NCBI GenBank assembly: GCA_958295665.1
Contig: OY282560.1
Coordinates: forward strand, 91,302,311-91,366,310
DNA length: 64,000 bases
Direction: 5' to 3'
Origin: Tipula vernalis
Lineage: Eukaryota; Arthropoda; Insecta; Diptera; Tipulidae
The notes under the pieces are model-generated. The model saw nothing but the letters and a program-made list of their open reading frames with translations, had not been told where the DNA came from and made no database searches. Both the position numbers and the translations under genes were made by a program. Shown here piece by piece: positions 1-10,740 of this stretch. Numbering within the stretch: the first letter of the stretch is position 1; the number at the start of each line of letters is the position of its first letter.

Positions 1-320
1 AGCTGCTTTCGCGCTTTTTGTTTTTTTGACAGCAGAAAAAGGAAATACTTACTTATCGCTCTCTTGCTAAAAAACGGTCCAAAAATTACGTGGTGAAAAA
101 TAAAATAAAAAGCAAATTAAAAATCAGCTTATAAACTAAAATAAATCAAATCTTAAAAACTATTATATAAACTAAATTGAAATTATTGTGATAGTATAAA
201 ATAAATAACCGTGAATTGTAAAATATTTGATAAACAGAATTTGTGAGTTTTATTAACCAGAATTGTGCGCCGACGAACATTCTTATATATATATATAAAT
301 ATATATAACGACACGTTATA
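1..320. other. AT-rich stretch without recognised gene
   Basis: I see no coding region, RNA gene or repeat boundary here. A short TATATA run lies at about 283-306, just before the tandem satellite starts. Confidence 0.5.
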
Positions 321-1082
321 AAATGTTTAGAAATAATCGAGCAATCAAAATGAAAATTGTCACAGCAGTTACAGGTCCCGAAACCTATTGATAGAGGTAT
401 CAACCATCGTAATCGGAGCATTTTAGATTTTTGCCGCCCAAAAACTTGTGGGCTATAGCACAGTTGATTTTCAATAAAATTGAATTTTCTAAGAAATGTT
501 TAGAAATAATCGAGCAATCAAAATGAAAATTGTCACAGCAATTACAGGTCCCGAAACCTATTGATAGTGGTATCAACCATCGTAATCGGAGCATTTTAGA
601 TTTTTGCCGCCCAAAAACTTGTGGGCTATAGTGGGCACAGTTGATTTTCAATAAAATAGAATTTTCTAAGAATTGTATAGAAATAATCGAGCAATCAAAA
701 TGAAAATTGTCACAGCAATTACAGGTCCCGAAACCTATTGATAGTGGTATCAACCATCGTAATCGGACCATTTTAGATTTTTGCCGCCCAAAAACTTGTG
801 GGCTATAGCACAGTTGATTTTCAATAAAATTGAATTTTCTAAGAAATGTTTAGAAATAATCGAGCAATCAAAATGAAAATTGTCACAGCAATTACAGGTC
901 CCAAAACCTACTGATAGAGGCATCATCCATCGTAATCAGACCATTTTAGATTTTTGCCGCCCAAAAACTTGTGGGCTATAGCACAGTTGATTTTCAATAA
1001 AATTGAATTTTCTAAGAAATGTTTAGAAATAATCGAGCAATCAAAATGAAAATTGTCACAGCAATTACAGGTCCCGAAACCT
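321..1082. repeat. 173-bp tandem satellite, five copies
   Basis: The block starting AAATGTTTAGAAATAATCGA recurs at 321, 494, 671, 844 and 1017. Spacing is 173, 177, 173 and 173 bp; the 177-bp unit carries an extra TGGG in the CTATAG-CACAG part. Four units are complete and the fifth breaks off at about 1082, after GGTCCCGAAACCT. Units differ by only a few substitutions, so the array is fairly homogeneous. Each unit keeps an antisense reading frame partly open, but with no change pattern suggesting coding. A diverged relative of the unit core lies near 10.88 kb. I do not recognise the family. Confidence 0.93.
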
Positions 1083-3274
1083 TCGCAGAATTAGCGCATG
1101 TTGCTTGGAATTGGTGATCAGCCAATTTTATTTTTGATAAATTAATTCCCTGGTTTATAGGTATGATTTTGGTGGATTAGTATCATTATGCCTTTGGTTT
1201 GATGAATTCCTACTCGTTGTCTTCTAAATAAATTTGCAACTCCACGGCTCTTCTTTTAACCAATCCTTTTGCTAATTTTTCATCAAAAAATGTTGCCTGC
1301 GTGATCCTGAATCAAGCGTAGCCTTACATAAAGGGTAATTTTGGAAAGGTTCCAACAATTGATTTTCTGTCAAAATTTCTTCCCCTTTTGTCTATATAAA
1401 ACATTTCATATTGAATCTAATAATAAATCTGTTACAAGAGTGTTAAATATATTTAGCTGAACATTTCGTAATATAATACTCACAGAGTAAAATGTCAGTA
1501 GGCATAAACAAATATGTATGTAAAAAGCGAAATTTCTATATTTTCAAAAAACGTGTTTATAAAAAAAAAATTATTTTGTAAACCATATACCCATATAGTA
1601 CTCATATATCAACCGAATAATTTAACGCGACCAAACTGTAGACAGTAACATATTTTTATTTTTTATTTTGTTTGGTCTATTGTCTTGTGTGTGTTATGTG
1701 GTCATTGCTTAGATTATTCTATTTACATGTTACAAGTCTTCCCACGTGACAACATTTATTACTATATACGTTTCATGTTTAGAGAAATTATTGTGAGATA
1801 TTTTAGACGTGGAAATTTATCGCCCAATGAAGGTTATTTAAATATATGGTATGTATATAGTTTAAACTACTGGTCGCGCGCGCGCGATCGCCCGCACAAA
1901 TCCTTTTAATCTATTTGTTCATATATAGAATATGGTATACATACATAAATAACATTCCGCAGACAACATCAGCTCACCAAGGTCACCCTGTAAATATCAC
2001 ATGCATGTTTATGTCTGTTTATACATTCAATTATTTTTTATTTAAAATCCATTCATCATCGGTTAGCCCGTTGAGAAATTTGTGCAAGACAATTTGCTTT
2101 GCGCGGCTGCCTTCCTTTTTGCTGTTTCTTTATTATTTATTTACTTTGTTTTCATATTTTACTTTTTATTATTATTGGTATTTTTCCTGCTTTTTATTGA
2201 TTTATTTTTATTTATCTGATTAATATAAATATCTTTTCTTATTATTTTCTTCTTAGAGGTTTTTGTTAACAACGCCTACGATTTACACAGTCATACACGT
2301 AAATATATATATATATATTCAATACATACAGTCAGTCACAGCATCACTCGCGAGCTTTATTATAACCGCAGAACCAATATGAAAGATATGGTACACATAC
2401 ACACAGCAAGAAGTCGATATACATTTTTGTCTTACTTATGTCTTCCAAAAAAAAAATAAATAAAATCTCTCAAATAAATAAATAAATAAATTTAGGTTTT
2501 TATATTAATTTTAAGTTGACAAATTTTATGTAATTTTTGGTAATAAATTTATTCACAAATTTTTTACTAACAAAACAAAAAAAAAACACAAAATTAGCAT
2601 ATGTGCAAGAAAACAAAAAAAAACTTTTCTGGAAGATTAAATATGTTAATGTATAATCGTTTGGTTTTAACCTTTTTATTTTCTTGGTTAGTTTTTTGTT
2701 TTCTTTATTTTCCCTTCTCTGCTTTTGTATTATTACTTATTGCAAAATTGATTGGAATAATCTTTAATTTTAAGTGTTATCTTAATATGCTTAAACTAAA
2801 GGTTACGGTGCCGCTATGTAACGTTGCTTATATACCAGAGATGGAATTATAGTTGGGTTGAGATCGAGATTGGCTATTTGTGAATGAATGAATTTTGTAT
2901 TCGCATGTCTGCGGTGTTTTTGATAACTTTGAGCGCTAATTGCCCAATTTTCAGATCATATATAACCGTAATAATACTGGAAAGATTGTTGAACTATGAA
3001 ATTTATCAAGGATCTGATAATTAAGTCGTTAGAATGTTGCTGTCGTCGAAATCAATCCCGAAATAAACCCCTTATTTCATCTTCCGCCCAACGTCCAATG
3101 CAATTTACAACTCAAGCTAGAATATAGCACGAGCCAAATCTCAACCCTCTGCTCAACTCCACACTTATTGGCCAATCCAATCCCAAAATTAACTCGATTT
3201 GAAATCTACTTGTGGATATGAATTCAACTCAATCTAACGTCCCACTAAACCCTCAACTCGACCTACTCAATCAT
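1083..3274. other. AT-rich DNA without recognised gene
   Basis: Short open frames at 1685-1909, 1915-2223 and 2601-2852 encode low-complexity Phe/Leu/Tyr-rich peptides and match no family I know. Features seen are a (CG)6 tract at 1875-1886, an (AT)n run near 2305-2320, (AAAT)n near 2476-2492 and homopolymer A runs. From about 3100 the text becomes a degenerate CTCAAC/CCAATC repeat leading into the CATACCAT array. Confidence 0.5.
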
Positions 3275-3573
3275 ACCATAATATCAACATAAAATCATAC
3301 CATCATACGATAGTAAAGTCGCACCTTCACACATATCATTGATAATATCACACATCATATAATTGTAACATCGTACCATCATATCATCATATCATCATGC
3401 CATCATGCCATCATACTATAAGGTCATGCTATCACCATACCATCCAACCGTCATACTATCAAACAATCATACCATCATAGCATCGTACCATCGTACCATC
3501 ATCACCATTACCATCACACCATTGTTATATACCATTGTACCATCATACATCATACCAACATACCGTTATCAAA
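3275..3573. repeat. Degenerate CATACCAT/CATCAT simple repeat
   Basis: Dozens of variants of ATCATACC, CCATCATA and CATCGTACC follow one another with a unit of roughly 8-10 bp and many substitutions. It is an old minisatellite-like tract. The small open frame at 3405-3590 is a by-product of the repeat. Confidence 0.8.
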
Positions 3574-3592
3574 AATGTTTTGCTCATTAATC

Positions 3593-3741
3593 TGTAACAG
3601 GTTTTTACAGTCCATTATACATCGTAGAAAAACAACCCCTGTTAACAGATGTTGCTGCATTTTAGACTTGGGTGCGGTTGCTTGTTAACCGGCTTTAGCT
3701 CAGGGTTAATAGTGGATTCGATTGTTCACAAGTTTGCAACA
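3593..3741 (-). repeat. 3' LTR of gypsy element 1
   Basis: This 149-bp direct repeat matches 9148-9296 except for about two substitutions (GCTGCAT versus GTTGCAT; TTCACA versus TTCCCA). On the minus strand it begins TGTTGCAAAC and ends CCTGTTACA. At 149 bp it is short for this group. The flanking base TAATC lies at 3588-3592. Confidence 0.95.
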
Positions 3742-3742
3742 A

Positions 3743-4093
3743 CCTAGATCTAAACCGCAAAAATAAAAATAAAAAAAAATTATAAGAAAACAACGGAAAA
3801 AAACGTTATCTTTGTCATTCGATAATCCGTTATTTTTATTTTATTTTTCTCCTCCAATTATCATACAGCTAAAATTTTAAAACCATTGATTTCTCTTTTT
3901 TCGTCTTATCTTTTTTTTTTTTTTTTTTTTGCTTATAGTAAGGGTTTGCAAACGCACGTTTCAATTCGTGGGGCCGATCCATTTGAGAAGGGTCTCTTTA
4001 AATGCCGGGGCAATAAAACAATTAGCTAACAAAAAGTAAAAATAATAAATAGATCACCAAGGGTATTAAATGAAATATTTGACGTAATTGAGG
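3743..4093 (-). other. 3' untranslated region of gypsy element 1
   Basis: Between the integrase stop and the 3' LTR there is no further open frame. The sequence holds A/T homopolymer runs, including a T run at about 3911-3930. A classic polypurine tract directly next to the LTR is not obvious; the LTR-proximal minus-strand sequence reads TTTAGATCTAGG. Confidence 0.6.
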
Positions 4094-5694
4094 TTAAGCC
4101 TTAATATCTTTTAAATGATAAAGTCCAAGTGATTTTCCCTGCAAGTCTCGAACGCGGTAAGCAACTTGACCCTCTTTGGAATCAATAATCGCAGGTAAAT
4201 ATTTCCAAGTTAATTTGGCCGAGAATTTATTTAAAGCATTGCTCTGTGGAAAAGTTCTTACAAAAACTTTTTGTCCAATCTTGAACTCTCTGGTCCGGCT
4301 GCGCAGGTTGTATTTCATCGCGCTTTTCTCATATGCCACCTTTAAATAATGTAGTACTTTTTCCCGAATACAATCAAGATTTTCAACTTTAGATGTTACA
4401 GCCAACGCATTGTTGTCAACTAAGCTAAGTAAACGACGTAGTTTGTAGTCTGATCCATGCATCACCATATATTGTCCAAATACGAGAAAGTGCGGCGGGA
4501 AATTTGTTGAAGAACGAATACAATTGCGAATTGCTGCTGCAACTTCTTGAATATGCAAGTCCCAATCCGTGTGTGAATCGGAAATATAAGATCGCATGGC
4601 GGATAATATTGTTCGATTAACACGTTCACTTGCATTACACTGAGGCGAATAAATGGGTGTTTTTCGATGTATAATGCCAAACTTGATTAGAAGCTCTTTA
4701 AAAAGTCTAGATAAGAACTGCTTACTATTGTCCGACGTGATTACCTCTGGTACCGAAAATAGATAAAACACGTTTTGTTCGAGATAGTCACACACTAACT
4801 TAGCGGAAGATTCTCGAAGTGGTTTTAATAACACAAATTTCGAAAAGTGGTCCAATATTATGAGCAAGTAAGTATTTCCACTTTTCGATCGTATCCTCGA
4901 TCCCATAAAATCTATATATATATGTTGGAAAGGACGACGGGATTCGGTTGGCATACGCGTCTGAATCTAAATCCACATGCAATAATGATGGAACAGTAGT
5001 TGTTGATGTATCTCTTACAACGGCATAAACTGCAAAGTTTGGTGATTGAATATTACCTGCCTCATCTTCGTTTAAAAATGTATCAATCACCTCGCAATAA
5101 GCTCGGGATAATGCATCTGCCACTTTATTATCAGCACCTTTTTTATACCCGATTTCAAAATTGAAAGCTTGGAGCTTAAGACTCCACCTGGCGAGCTGTC
5201 CTAACAGATTCCTCTGCGTCATCAGCCAGCGCAGACTAGCATGGTCGGTATATATAGTAAACGGATATTCTTCCACATACGCTCGAAATCTCTTCACACT
5301 TTGAACGGCGGCAAAACATTCTAATTGGGTCACCGAATAGTTTTTTTGCGATTTACTTAATTTTTGGGAAAAATAGGCAATTGGTCATTCGGCACCATCA
5401 TTATCCAGTTGAAATAAAACTCCACCAATTCCTGAGCTGCTTGCGTCACACTGGATGAAGAAAGGCTTCGAAAAATTAGGGTTTACCAAAACGCGTGCCG
5501 TCGCCAATGCCAATTTTAATTCTCGAAAAGATTCTTCCGCTTCCTCAGACCATTGCATTTTTTTACCTTTTTTTAAGAGATCTGTAATTGGTGTGGCTAT
5601 TGTAGCGAAGTTTCGTATGAATCTCCGGTACCATCCACAAATTCCTAAGAACGTACGGACTTGTTTCGGTGTTTTTGGCACAGGAAACTCTAAG

Positions 5695-5699
5695 ATGGC
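5695..5699. repeat. Target-site duplication ATGGC (left)
   Basis: ATGGC here is repeated at 6293-6297, exactly at the other edge of the solo LTR. Confidence 0.85.
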
Positions 5700-6292
5700 T
5701 GTTAACGCTGGACATATGCATCATCCAAATCCTCAAGATGACCTAAAAGGAAATCAACATTTAGATTTAAGAACATTTATACTATTGTAAACTATAAACT
5801 TTTACTTATCTTATATTTAATTGTCTGCACTCATAATCACAATGCACACAACATTTTGTTTATTTACATTAAAAATTTGACAGCTCGTTAGTAATGTAAA
5901 AATGAATTAAAATTAGCTCAATTTATGTAGTGTACGTGGAACTTTATAAAATTAGTTTTACTAGTCGATAAGAGATGGCAGTATTATTTTATCATTTAAA
6001 AAAAATTATATAATGTAAAATAATTATAATAGATGTCTCCATAGGTAAATTTATAATTATTGGCGGTTTATAACCAGTTTTCTAAAAATACAGAAAATTT
6101 GGTAAAGAAGGAAAAAATAAAATGTAGAATAAATTCAGAAATTAACGTGAAAGCATCAAGTGTTATCATTAAAATATCTATTAAAAAGATCATCTAAGTG
6201 GATAAGGAGCGACAACAACAAGCAGAAATAAGGAGCTAAAATAATTCTAATTATTTCTTGGAGTGTCGAATAACAATTATCCGGACAAAACA
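5700..6292 (-). mobile_element. Solo LTR nested in pol (593 bp)
   Basis: A non-coding insert bounded by TGTTAACG and GGACAAAACA on the plus strand, that is, minus-strand ends TGTTTTGTCC...GTTAACA with TG/CA termini. It is flanked by a perfect 5-bp duplication (ATGGC) and interrupts the gypsy pol frame; subtracting it restores the frame. It has no internal coding region, so it is best read as an LTR left by recombination of a full LTR retrotransposon. Orientation is not certain, because TG...CA is symmetrical. A 5-bp duplication fits Bel/Pao, copia or some gypsy families. No second copy of this LTR is visible in the window. Confidence 0.82.
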
Positions 6293-6297
6293 ATGGC
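6293..6297. repeat. Target-site duplication ATGGC (right)
   Basis: Partner of 5695-5699, immediately adjacent to the right end of the solo LTR. Confidence 0.85.
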
Positions 6298-7775
6298 TTT
6301 AACTTTTTCGGAATTCACTTGCAAGGTTTCTTCGCCGACGATATAGCCTAGATATTTCACTTCCTTCAATAGAAAATGGCTTTTCTCGTCATTAATCGTT
6401 AAACCTGCATCCCATAGCCTAGCTTCGACTTGGTTAAGTAGATCAAAATGCTGCTCTAGGGTTGCTGATGTGATGAGTAGATCATCTAAATAGACAAAGA
6501 CGTTTTCATGTAACTGGTGCGGGATCACCTGGTGCATAAGACGGCACATTGTTTGTGGTGCGTTGCACAACCCAAAAGGCATGACCGTGAACTGATATAA
6601 AGGTTTGCCTGGTACCGTAAATGCCGTTTTCTCTCTGGATAGTGGGTCTAACGGTATTTGCCAAAAGGCATCCTTTAAGTCTATCGTTGAAATATATTTG
6701 GTTTGTTCCAGCCGACCCAACAATCCATCGATTAACGGCAAAGGGTATGCATCCTTCTTTGTTACTTTATTCAGTTCACGGGCATCCAAACAGAAACGAT
6801 TTTTGCCATTATTCTTACGCACCAGGGTCACCGGAGAAGACCAAGGACTTTGGCTTTCTTCGATCACCCCTAGAGACAACATTCGATCTAGTTCTTCGTC
6901 CATTAATTTTTGAATTGCGGGTGATACCGCATAATAACGCTGTTTGATGGGTTTTGCATTTTCAACATCAATCACATGCGAAACTTTGTTTGTTTTTCCT
7001 AACCCCAATCTTGTGAAGGAAGGAAATTTATTTATAATTAGATTTAATGTTTGCTGATCATTCTCTGATAGATTGTGATAAATTGAATCATTTGAATCTT
7101 CGATATTTAATGTTGAAATTTCAGTTACCGAAGAAAAGGTTGGAATTATATTGAAAATATTCCAAAAATCAATTCCTAAAATTAATTCCTGTTCCAATGA
7201 TGGTACAATATGTAATCTCATGATATGAACCTTATTGTTAAATGTTATAGGTATTGTAATGTAACCAAAAATACGTTGTGGCTGACCATCAGCTGTGCGC
7301 GCATATGAGAGGCAACGAGAAAATGGAATTGATGGGTCATTCATAAACTTTTCGGAATTAATTCCCAAAATACTAATGGTGGCACCGCTGTCCAATAATC
7401 CCCGGTAATTTTTCCCCTTAATTTCCACATTTACATAAGGCCTTTTATCCAAGTTTTTGGTCGAAATAATTGAGGCAAGCGCATCATATTGAATTAATTT
7501 CTCCCGATACCAAAATAATTTTGTGCGCTGCTTTTGTTTATTGTTATAAATTCTTTTGACATTAGGGACTGAATTATTAGAATAATCAAGAGAGAAATTA
7601 CTCATCTTGGGGAGTACAGTAGAGGATTGTATAATATCATCGTTTAAACAGTCGTTATTTTGGTTTGCTAATTGCGCGGAAGTTGAAAAAGGTTAAACAG
7701 TATTATATTCAGGATGCTCTTGAGAATGAGATGAAGTATAGTAATCTACAGCAGAATTAAATGACGATGACGAAC

Positions 7776-9116
7776 TTACCGATGCTCGCTCATCTCTTTA
7801 GTTTGTAATTGGTTTTGACTTGGGGCACGCCATCCAGTCGTCAGCGGTGCGTGGCTCATTTGACTGGGTCTCACACTTTCCGGAGGTCCACGGTTCCCAG
7901 TTCTCCATGAACCCCACCTTCCGTTTCCCGAGCAGTTGGCACATCTGGGAAGCGTAGTTCCATTTAAACCGCATTTGGTACAAAACCAACCCTTAGGTGG
8001 CTCTGGGCAGTCTGGAAACGTGTGTCCTATATCATCGCAATTATAGCAAATGGACATAACTTGATTTACACTTGTATTGGTTGGAGCTTGACTATTCGTT
8101 GGAAAATGTTGATCTGATGATCGCGCTCGGTATAGTTGATACGGAGGTTGTACAGCGGGTATTTGCGCTTCCGTATTATTTGAATTTGAAGGCAATATAT
8201 TTTTCGGAAATTGATTTATACTGGAATCATTAGGATTTGGATTATCATTATAGTTGATTTCGTAAATCCGTCTAATTGGAACTATGCTACCGTGCTGATC
8301 AATCTTGAGCCTTGAAAATGTATTTTCCCAATTAGAACAACTAGCAACAAGATCGGCAAGAGTTGAAAAAGTTTTGTCCGTCAGTTGGAATTGTAAGCTT
8401 GGACTCATGTTTTGCATTAGCAATTGTATCAATTCGTGGTCGGAATAAGGAGTTCTACTTTGTAATGTTAAATTCCAAACATGATGATAGAAATCAATAA
8501 ATGATTCTCGGGGTTGTTGTTTTCGTGATTCAATCATTCTTCGTATCTCTAGATCTGTACGTCTATCTTTGAATCTCTCGACCAAAGTATATTTAAAAGC
8601 TGAATATGTTGCGGACGGGTTGAGCTTTCGATAGGTCCAATACCAGTTTTGGGCTGTTCCCCTTAACACAAAACTGATTTCGGTAAGTAGCTGATCATTC
8701 GAAATTCCCATTGATTAGGCTACGGTTTCAAGCTGAAATAAAAATAAATCGACCGGTGTACTAGATGACGAACCATCCCATGCGAGATCTGAACGGGAAA
8801 GGCTTCTCTTTTCGGATAACGACCGACCTCTAAAAGGATCTTGGCTCGTAACTGAAATATTTGGGTTATTCGTAATTACTGGATTAAAATCATTGAATCG
8901 TGGTATGGTTTGCTCTAGTTGTGTACTTGATGGTATTCTAATCGATGGGCCATGATGATGACTCGTCAATGTACCGTGTTGGTATACTTCTGGTGATGGT
9001 ATTACCCCACCAAAAACTGGTAAAGCCATCGAAGATGCATTCAACTGTGCCGTAGTATTTATAAAGGGGGAGGTTCCTACGCGACCGACATTTGCTATTG
9101 TTGATATTGCGGTCAT
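7776..9116 (-). pseudogene. gag: gag of gypsy element 1, one premature stop
   Basis: I place the start at the ATG 9116-9114, about 20 bp inside the primer-binding site; an open frame reaching into the LTR (to 9215) is a by-product. The product would be about 446 residues. A single in-frame TAA at 8717-8715 interrupts it, and reading resumes in the same frame at 8711. The middle part has the retrotransposon capsid pattern (FVLRGTAQNWYW, RRTDLEIRRMIESRKQ, FIDFYHHVWNL). Near the C-terminus lies a CX2CX4HX4C knuckle (CYNCDDIGHTFPDC), followed by a degenerate second one with Thr in place of His (CTKCGLNGTTLPRC). Gag packages element RNA in cytoplasmic particles. It ends at 7776, overlapping pol in the -1 frame. 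Confidence 0.9.
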
Positions 9117-9135
9117 ATTAGAGGATATATCGAAA

Positions 9136-9146
9136 CTTGGGCGCCA
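9136..9146 (-). promoter_or_regulatory. Primer-binding site, tRNA-Lys type
   Basis: On the minus strand TGGCGCCCAAG begins one base after the 5' LTR. Its first ten bases match the complement of the 3' end of insect tRNA-Lys as used by gypsy (TGGCGCCCAA). The same 11 bases sit at 33856-33866 in gypsy element 2. Confidence 0.88.
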
Positions 9147-9147
9147 C

Positions 9148-9296
9148 TGTAACAGGTTTTTACAGTCCATTATACATCGTAGAAAAACAACCCCTGTTAA
9201 CAGATGTTGTTGCATTTTAGACTTGGGTGCGGTTGCTTGTTAACCGGCTTTAGCTCAGGGTTAATAGTGGATTCGATTGTTCCCAAGTTTGCAACA
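9148..9296 (-). repeat. 5' LTR of gypsy element 1
   Basis: The 149-bp partner of 3593-3741, upstream of gag on the minus strand and followed at once by the primer-binding site. It should carry the promoter; I cannot point to a TATA box. Confidence 0.95.
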
Positions 9297-9769
9297 ATTT
9301 AATCCAACCCCAACTCAACCCTAATTCAACCCAAAAACGGAAATGAACTCAATCCTCAACTCATTCGGACATTCGGACATCCTGACATCCAGACATCCAG
9401 ACGTCCAGACAGACGGAATTCAAAACGTCGAGAAAAGTGGTTTTGGATCAACCAAATTGTTCGTCATTTTTGATAGGATTTTAATACTTTGGTCTTTTTA
9501 GACCGAAGTAAAAAATTTATTAGGTGGGAAAACATCCTCTAATTCAACAGGCTTAGCAAATCGAATCGTATATATTCCAAACAAGATTGATAGCATAATT
9601 TCTGTTTGAGACATTCAGTGAACTTTGAAATATATTTTTACCGATTGGTAAAATCTCACATACATTACGATTAGTATAAATCGATATAACCCATAAATTT
9701 AACCAATATTGATTCAAAAAATCAAAATGATCGGAAAATCAAAAATTCTTCTGGAAGAATTGTCAATCT
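9297..9769. repeat. Short degenerate repeats, then non-coding DNA
   Basis: 9297-9361 repeats the CAACCC/CAACTC style seen at 3100-3270, so the gypsy element sits inside one old repeat tract. From 9362 to 9415 there are about five 9-11-bp variants of ACATCCAGAC. From 9420 to 9769 I see no gene. Confidence 0.65.
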
Positions 9770-10740
9770 TGAATGATACCTGGCACCGGAATCCCCATTT
9801 CTTCCCGTATTGTTGGAACCTGTAGGTCTCTGTGAATTTTATTGTTTCTTTCGAACCTGATGAACATGATTCTTAGAAATTTACACGGGAACCGCTGAAG
9901 AATGTCCAAGTACGCGTTGCTGGCTATTACCCACAGCCGTATACTATACTTTCAAATTGGTTTTATTACCATTTTACACAGTAGTAGTTCATTTTTAATC
10001 GATAAGCCTGATTGTCTGCCTATTAGCCAATACATTTTTGTCAGTTTCATTCCCAATTGCTTTCTTTTTGTCCGCACATATTAACACCATGTTAGTCATT
10101 TGTCGAGGTGAGGTATATCCTGGTTTTTCGTCAGTTTGAGGTATATCCCGGTTAGCATCGTTAACTTAAATTCACCACTTTTTCTTCTATACTTGAATAT
10201 CAACTGTGGTACACCAGATGTAGTAGGGTGGACGTTTGTTTATGCATCCTGATGTTTTATTATAAAATATCTTTCCAATAGTTATGATGTTAATATTCTG
10301 TAAAAATCATGTGGCAAACATCGCTTAATTTTGTATTGTAATCTCACATGCTACACCTTGTCAAATCCATGAATATGTAGAACAATATCTGATTTATTTC
10401 AGGACTTTTTCAATTGCTCTGGCCTAAATCCAAACTGATGATCCGGAATCGGCGTAACTTCTCCTGAAGGCTTGTCTGATTTTGCTATTAAACTTACTTG
10501 TGTAATCTTCCATTGTATTAGGAAATATCCTATTCTAGGTACTCACTATCTTTGTTCCCAAAGTGATTAAGACAGGCGAATTGTCTGATGCTGTGACGCA
10601 GAAATCTATGACGTTTGAGATCTCTCTCCTATCTCTTAGCCAATCGGTAGGTTCAATGGTTTTTACATGATGAAGATTACTTTTTTAATTGATTTTAATT
10701 ATTCTCAGTCTCTCGATGTCACCAGCCTCGATCCCCATTG
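9770..10740 (-). pseudogene. Decayed jockey-type LINE ORF2 fragment
   Basis: Read on the minus strand, 10,620-10,555 gives NVIDFCVTASDNSPVLITL, which resembles the end of the jockey endonuclease domain. Around 10,165-10,130 there is IPQTDE, the lead-in to the thumb region. From about 10,090 to 9,770 comes the C-terminal part of ORF2 (MYWLIGRQSGLSIKNELL, LDILQRFP, IHRDLQVPTIREEMG). The pieces lie in order but in different frames with stops between them, and the central reverse transcriptase with its YADD box is missing or unrecognisable. It is an internally deleted relic of a jockey-family element. A relic of a similar family lies at 21.3-24.0 kb on the opposite strand. Confidence 0.72.

Larger units (their letters stand above)
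4094..7780 (-). pseudogene. pol: pol of gypsy element 1 (protease, RT, RNase H, integrase), disrupted
   Basis: Pol reads minus strand in the -1 frame relative to gag, with which it overlaps near 7780. Protease carries the active-site LLDSGA motif (about 7405-7390). Reverse transcriptase shows LDARELN, QIPLDP and the catalytic YLDD box (about 6500). RNase H has IYTDHASLRWL and KGADNKVADALSR. The integrase core keeps its three acidic residues in IDF, SDNSKQF and NASERVNR, and a C-terminal domain ends at 4094. Breaks are a TAA at 7695-7693, a TGA at 5387-5385, the 593-bp solo LTR at 5700-6292, and loss of most of the HHCC zinc-binding domain of integrase near 4960, where the frame also changes. 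Removing the solo LTR plus one 5-bp duplication puts the two pol parts in one frame (1924-598=1326, divisible by 3). Confidence 0.92.
3593..9296 (-). mobile_element. Ty3/gypsy LTR retrotransposon 1 (minus strand)
   Basis: A 5.7-kb LTR retrotransposon read from 9296 down to 3593. It has two 149-bp LTRs with TG...CA ends, a primer-binding site directly inside the 5' LTR, a gag with a CCHC zinc knuckle, and a pol with protease, reverse transcriptase, RNase H and integrase in the order typical of Ty3/gypsy. There is no envelope-like frame. The LTRs differ at only about two positions, so insertion was recent by the LTR clock. The sequence TAATC abuts the left LTR and recurs 3 bp beyond the right LTR (9300-9304), a probable 5-bp target duplication with a slightly uncertain right border. 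A 593-bp solo LTR later inserted into pol. Stops in gag and pol and an integrase deletion make this copy non-autonomous. Confidence 0.93.

Noticed and set aside
146..771. Antisense frames repeating FGTCNCCDNFHFDC
   Set aside because: They are produced by the 173-bp satellite units; the frame breaks between units and shows no coding pattern.
321..1082. CRISPR-like array
   Set aside because: The whole 173-bp unit is conserved, with no variable spacers, and the context is insect transposons.
2105..2223. Hydrophobic C-terminal segment of a small frame (possible membrane protein)
   Set aside because: T-rich low-complexity sequence; no start context or homology that I can see.
6605..6947. Plus-strand frames over pol of gypsy element 1
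   Set aside because: Shadows of the minus-strand reverse transcriptase.
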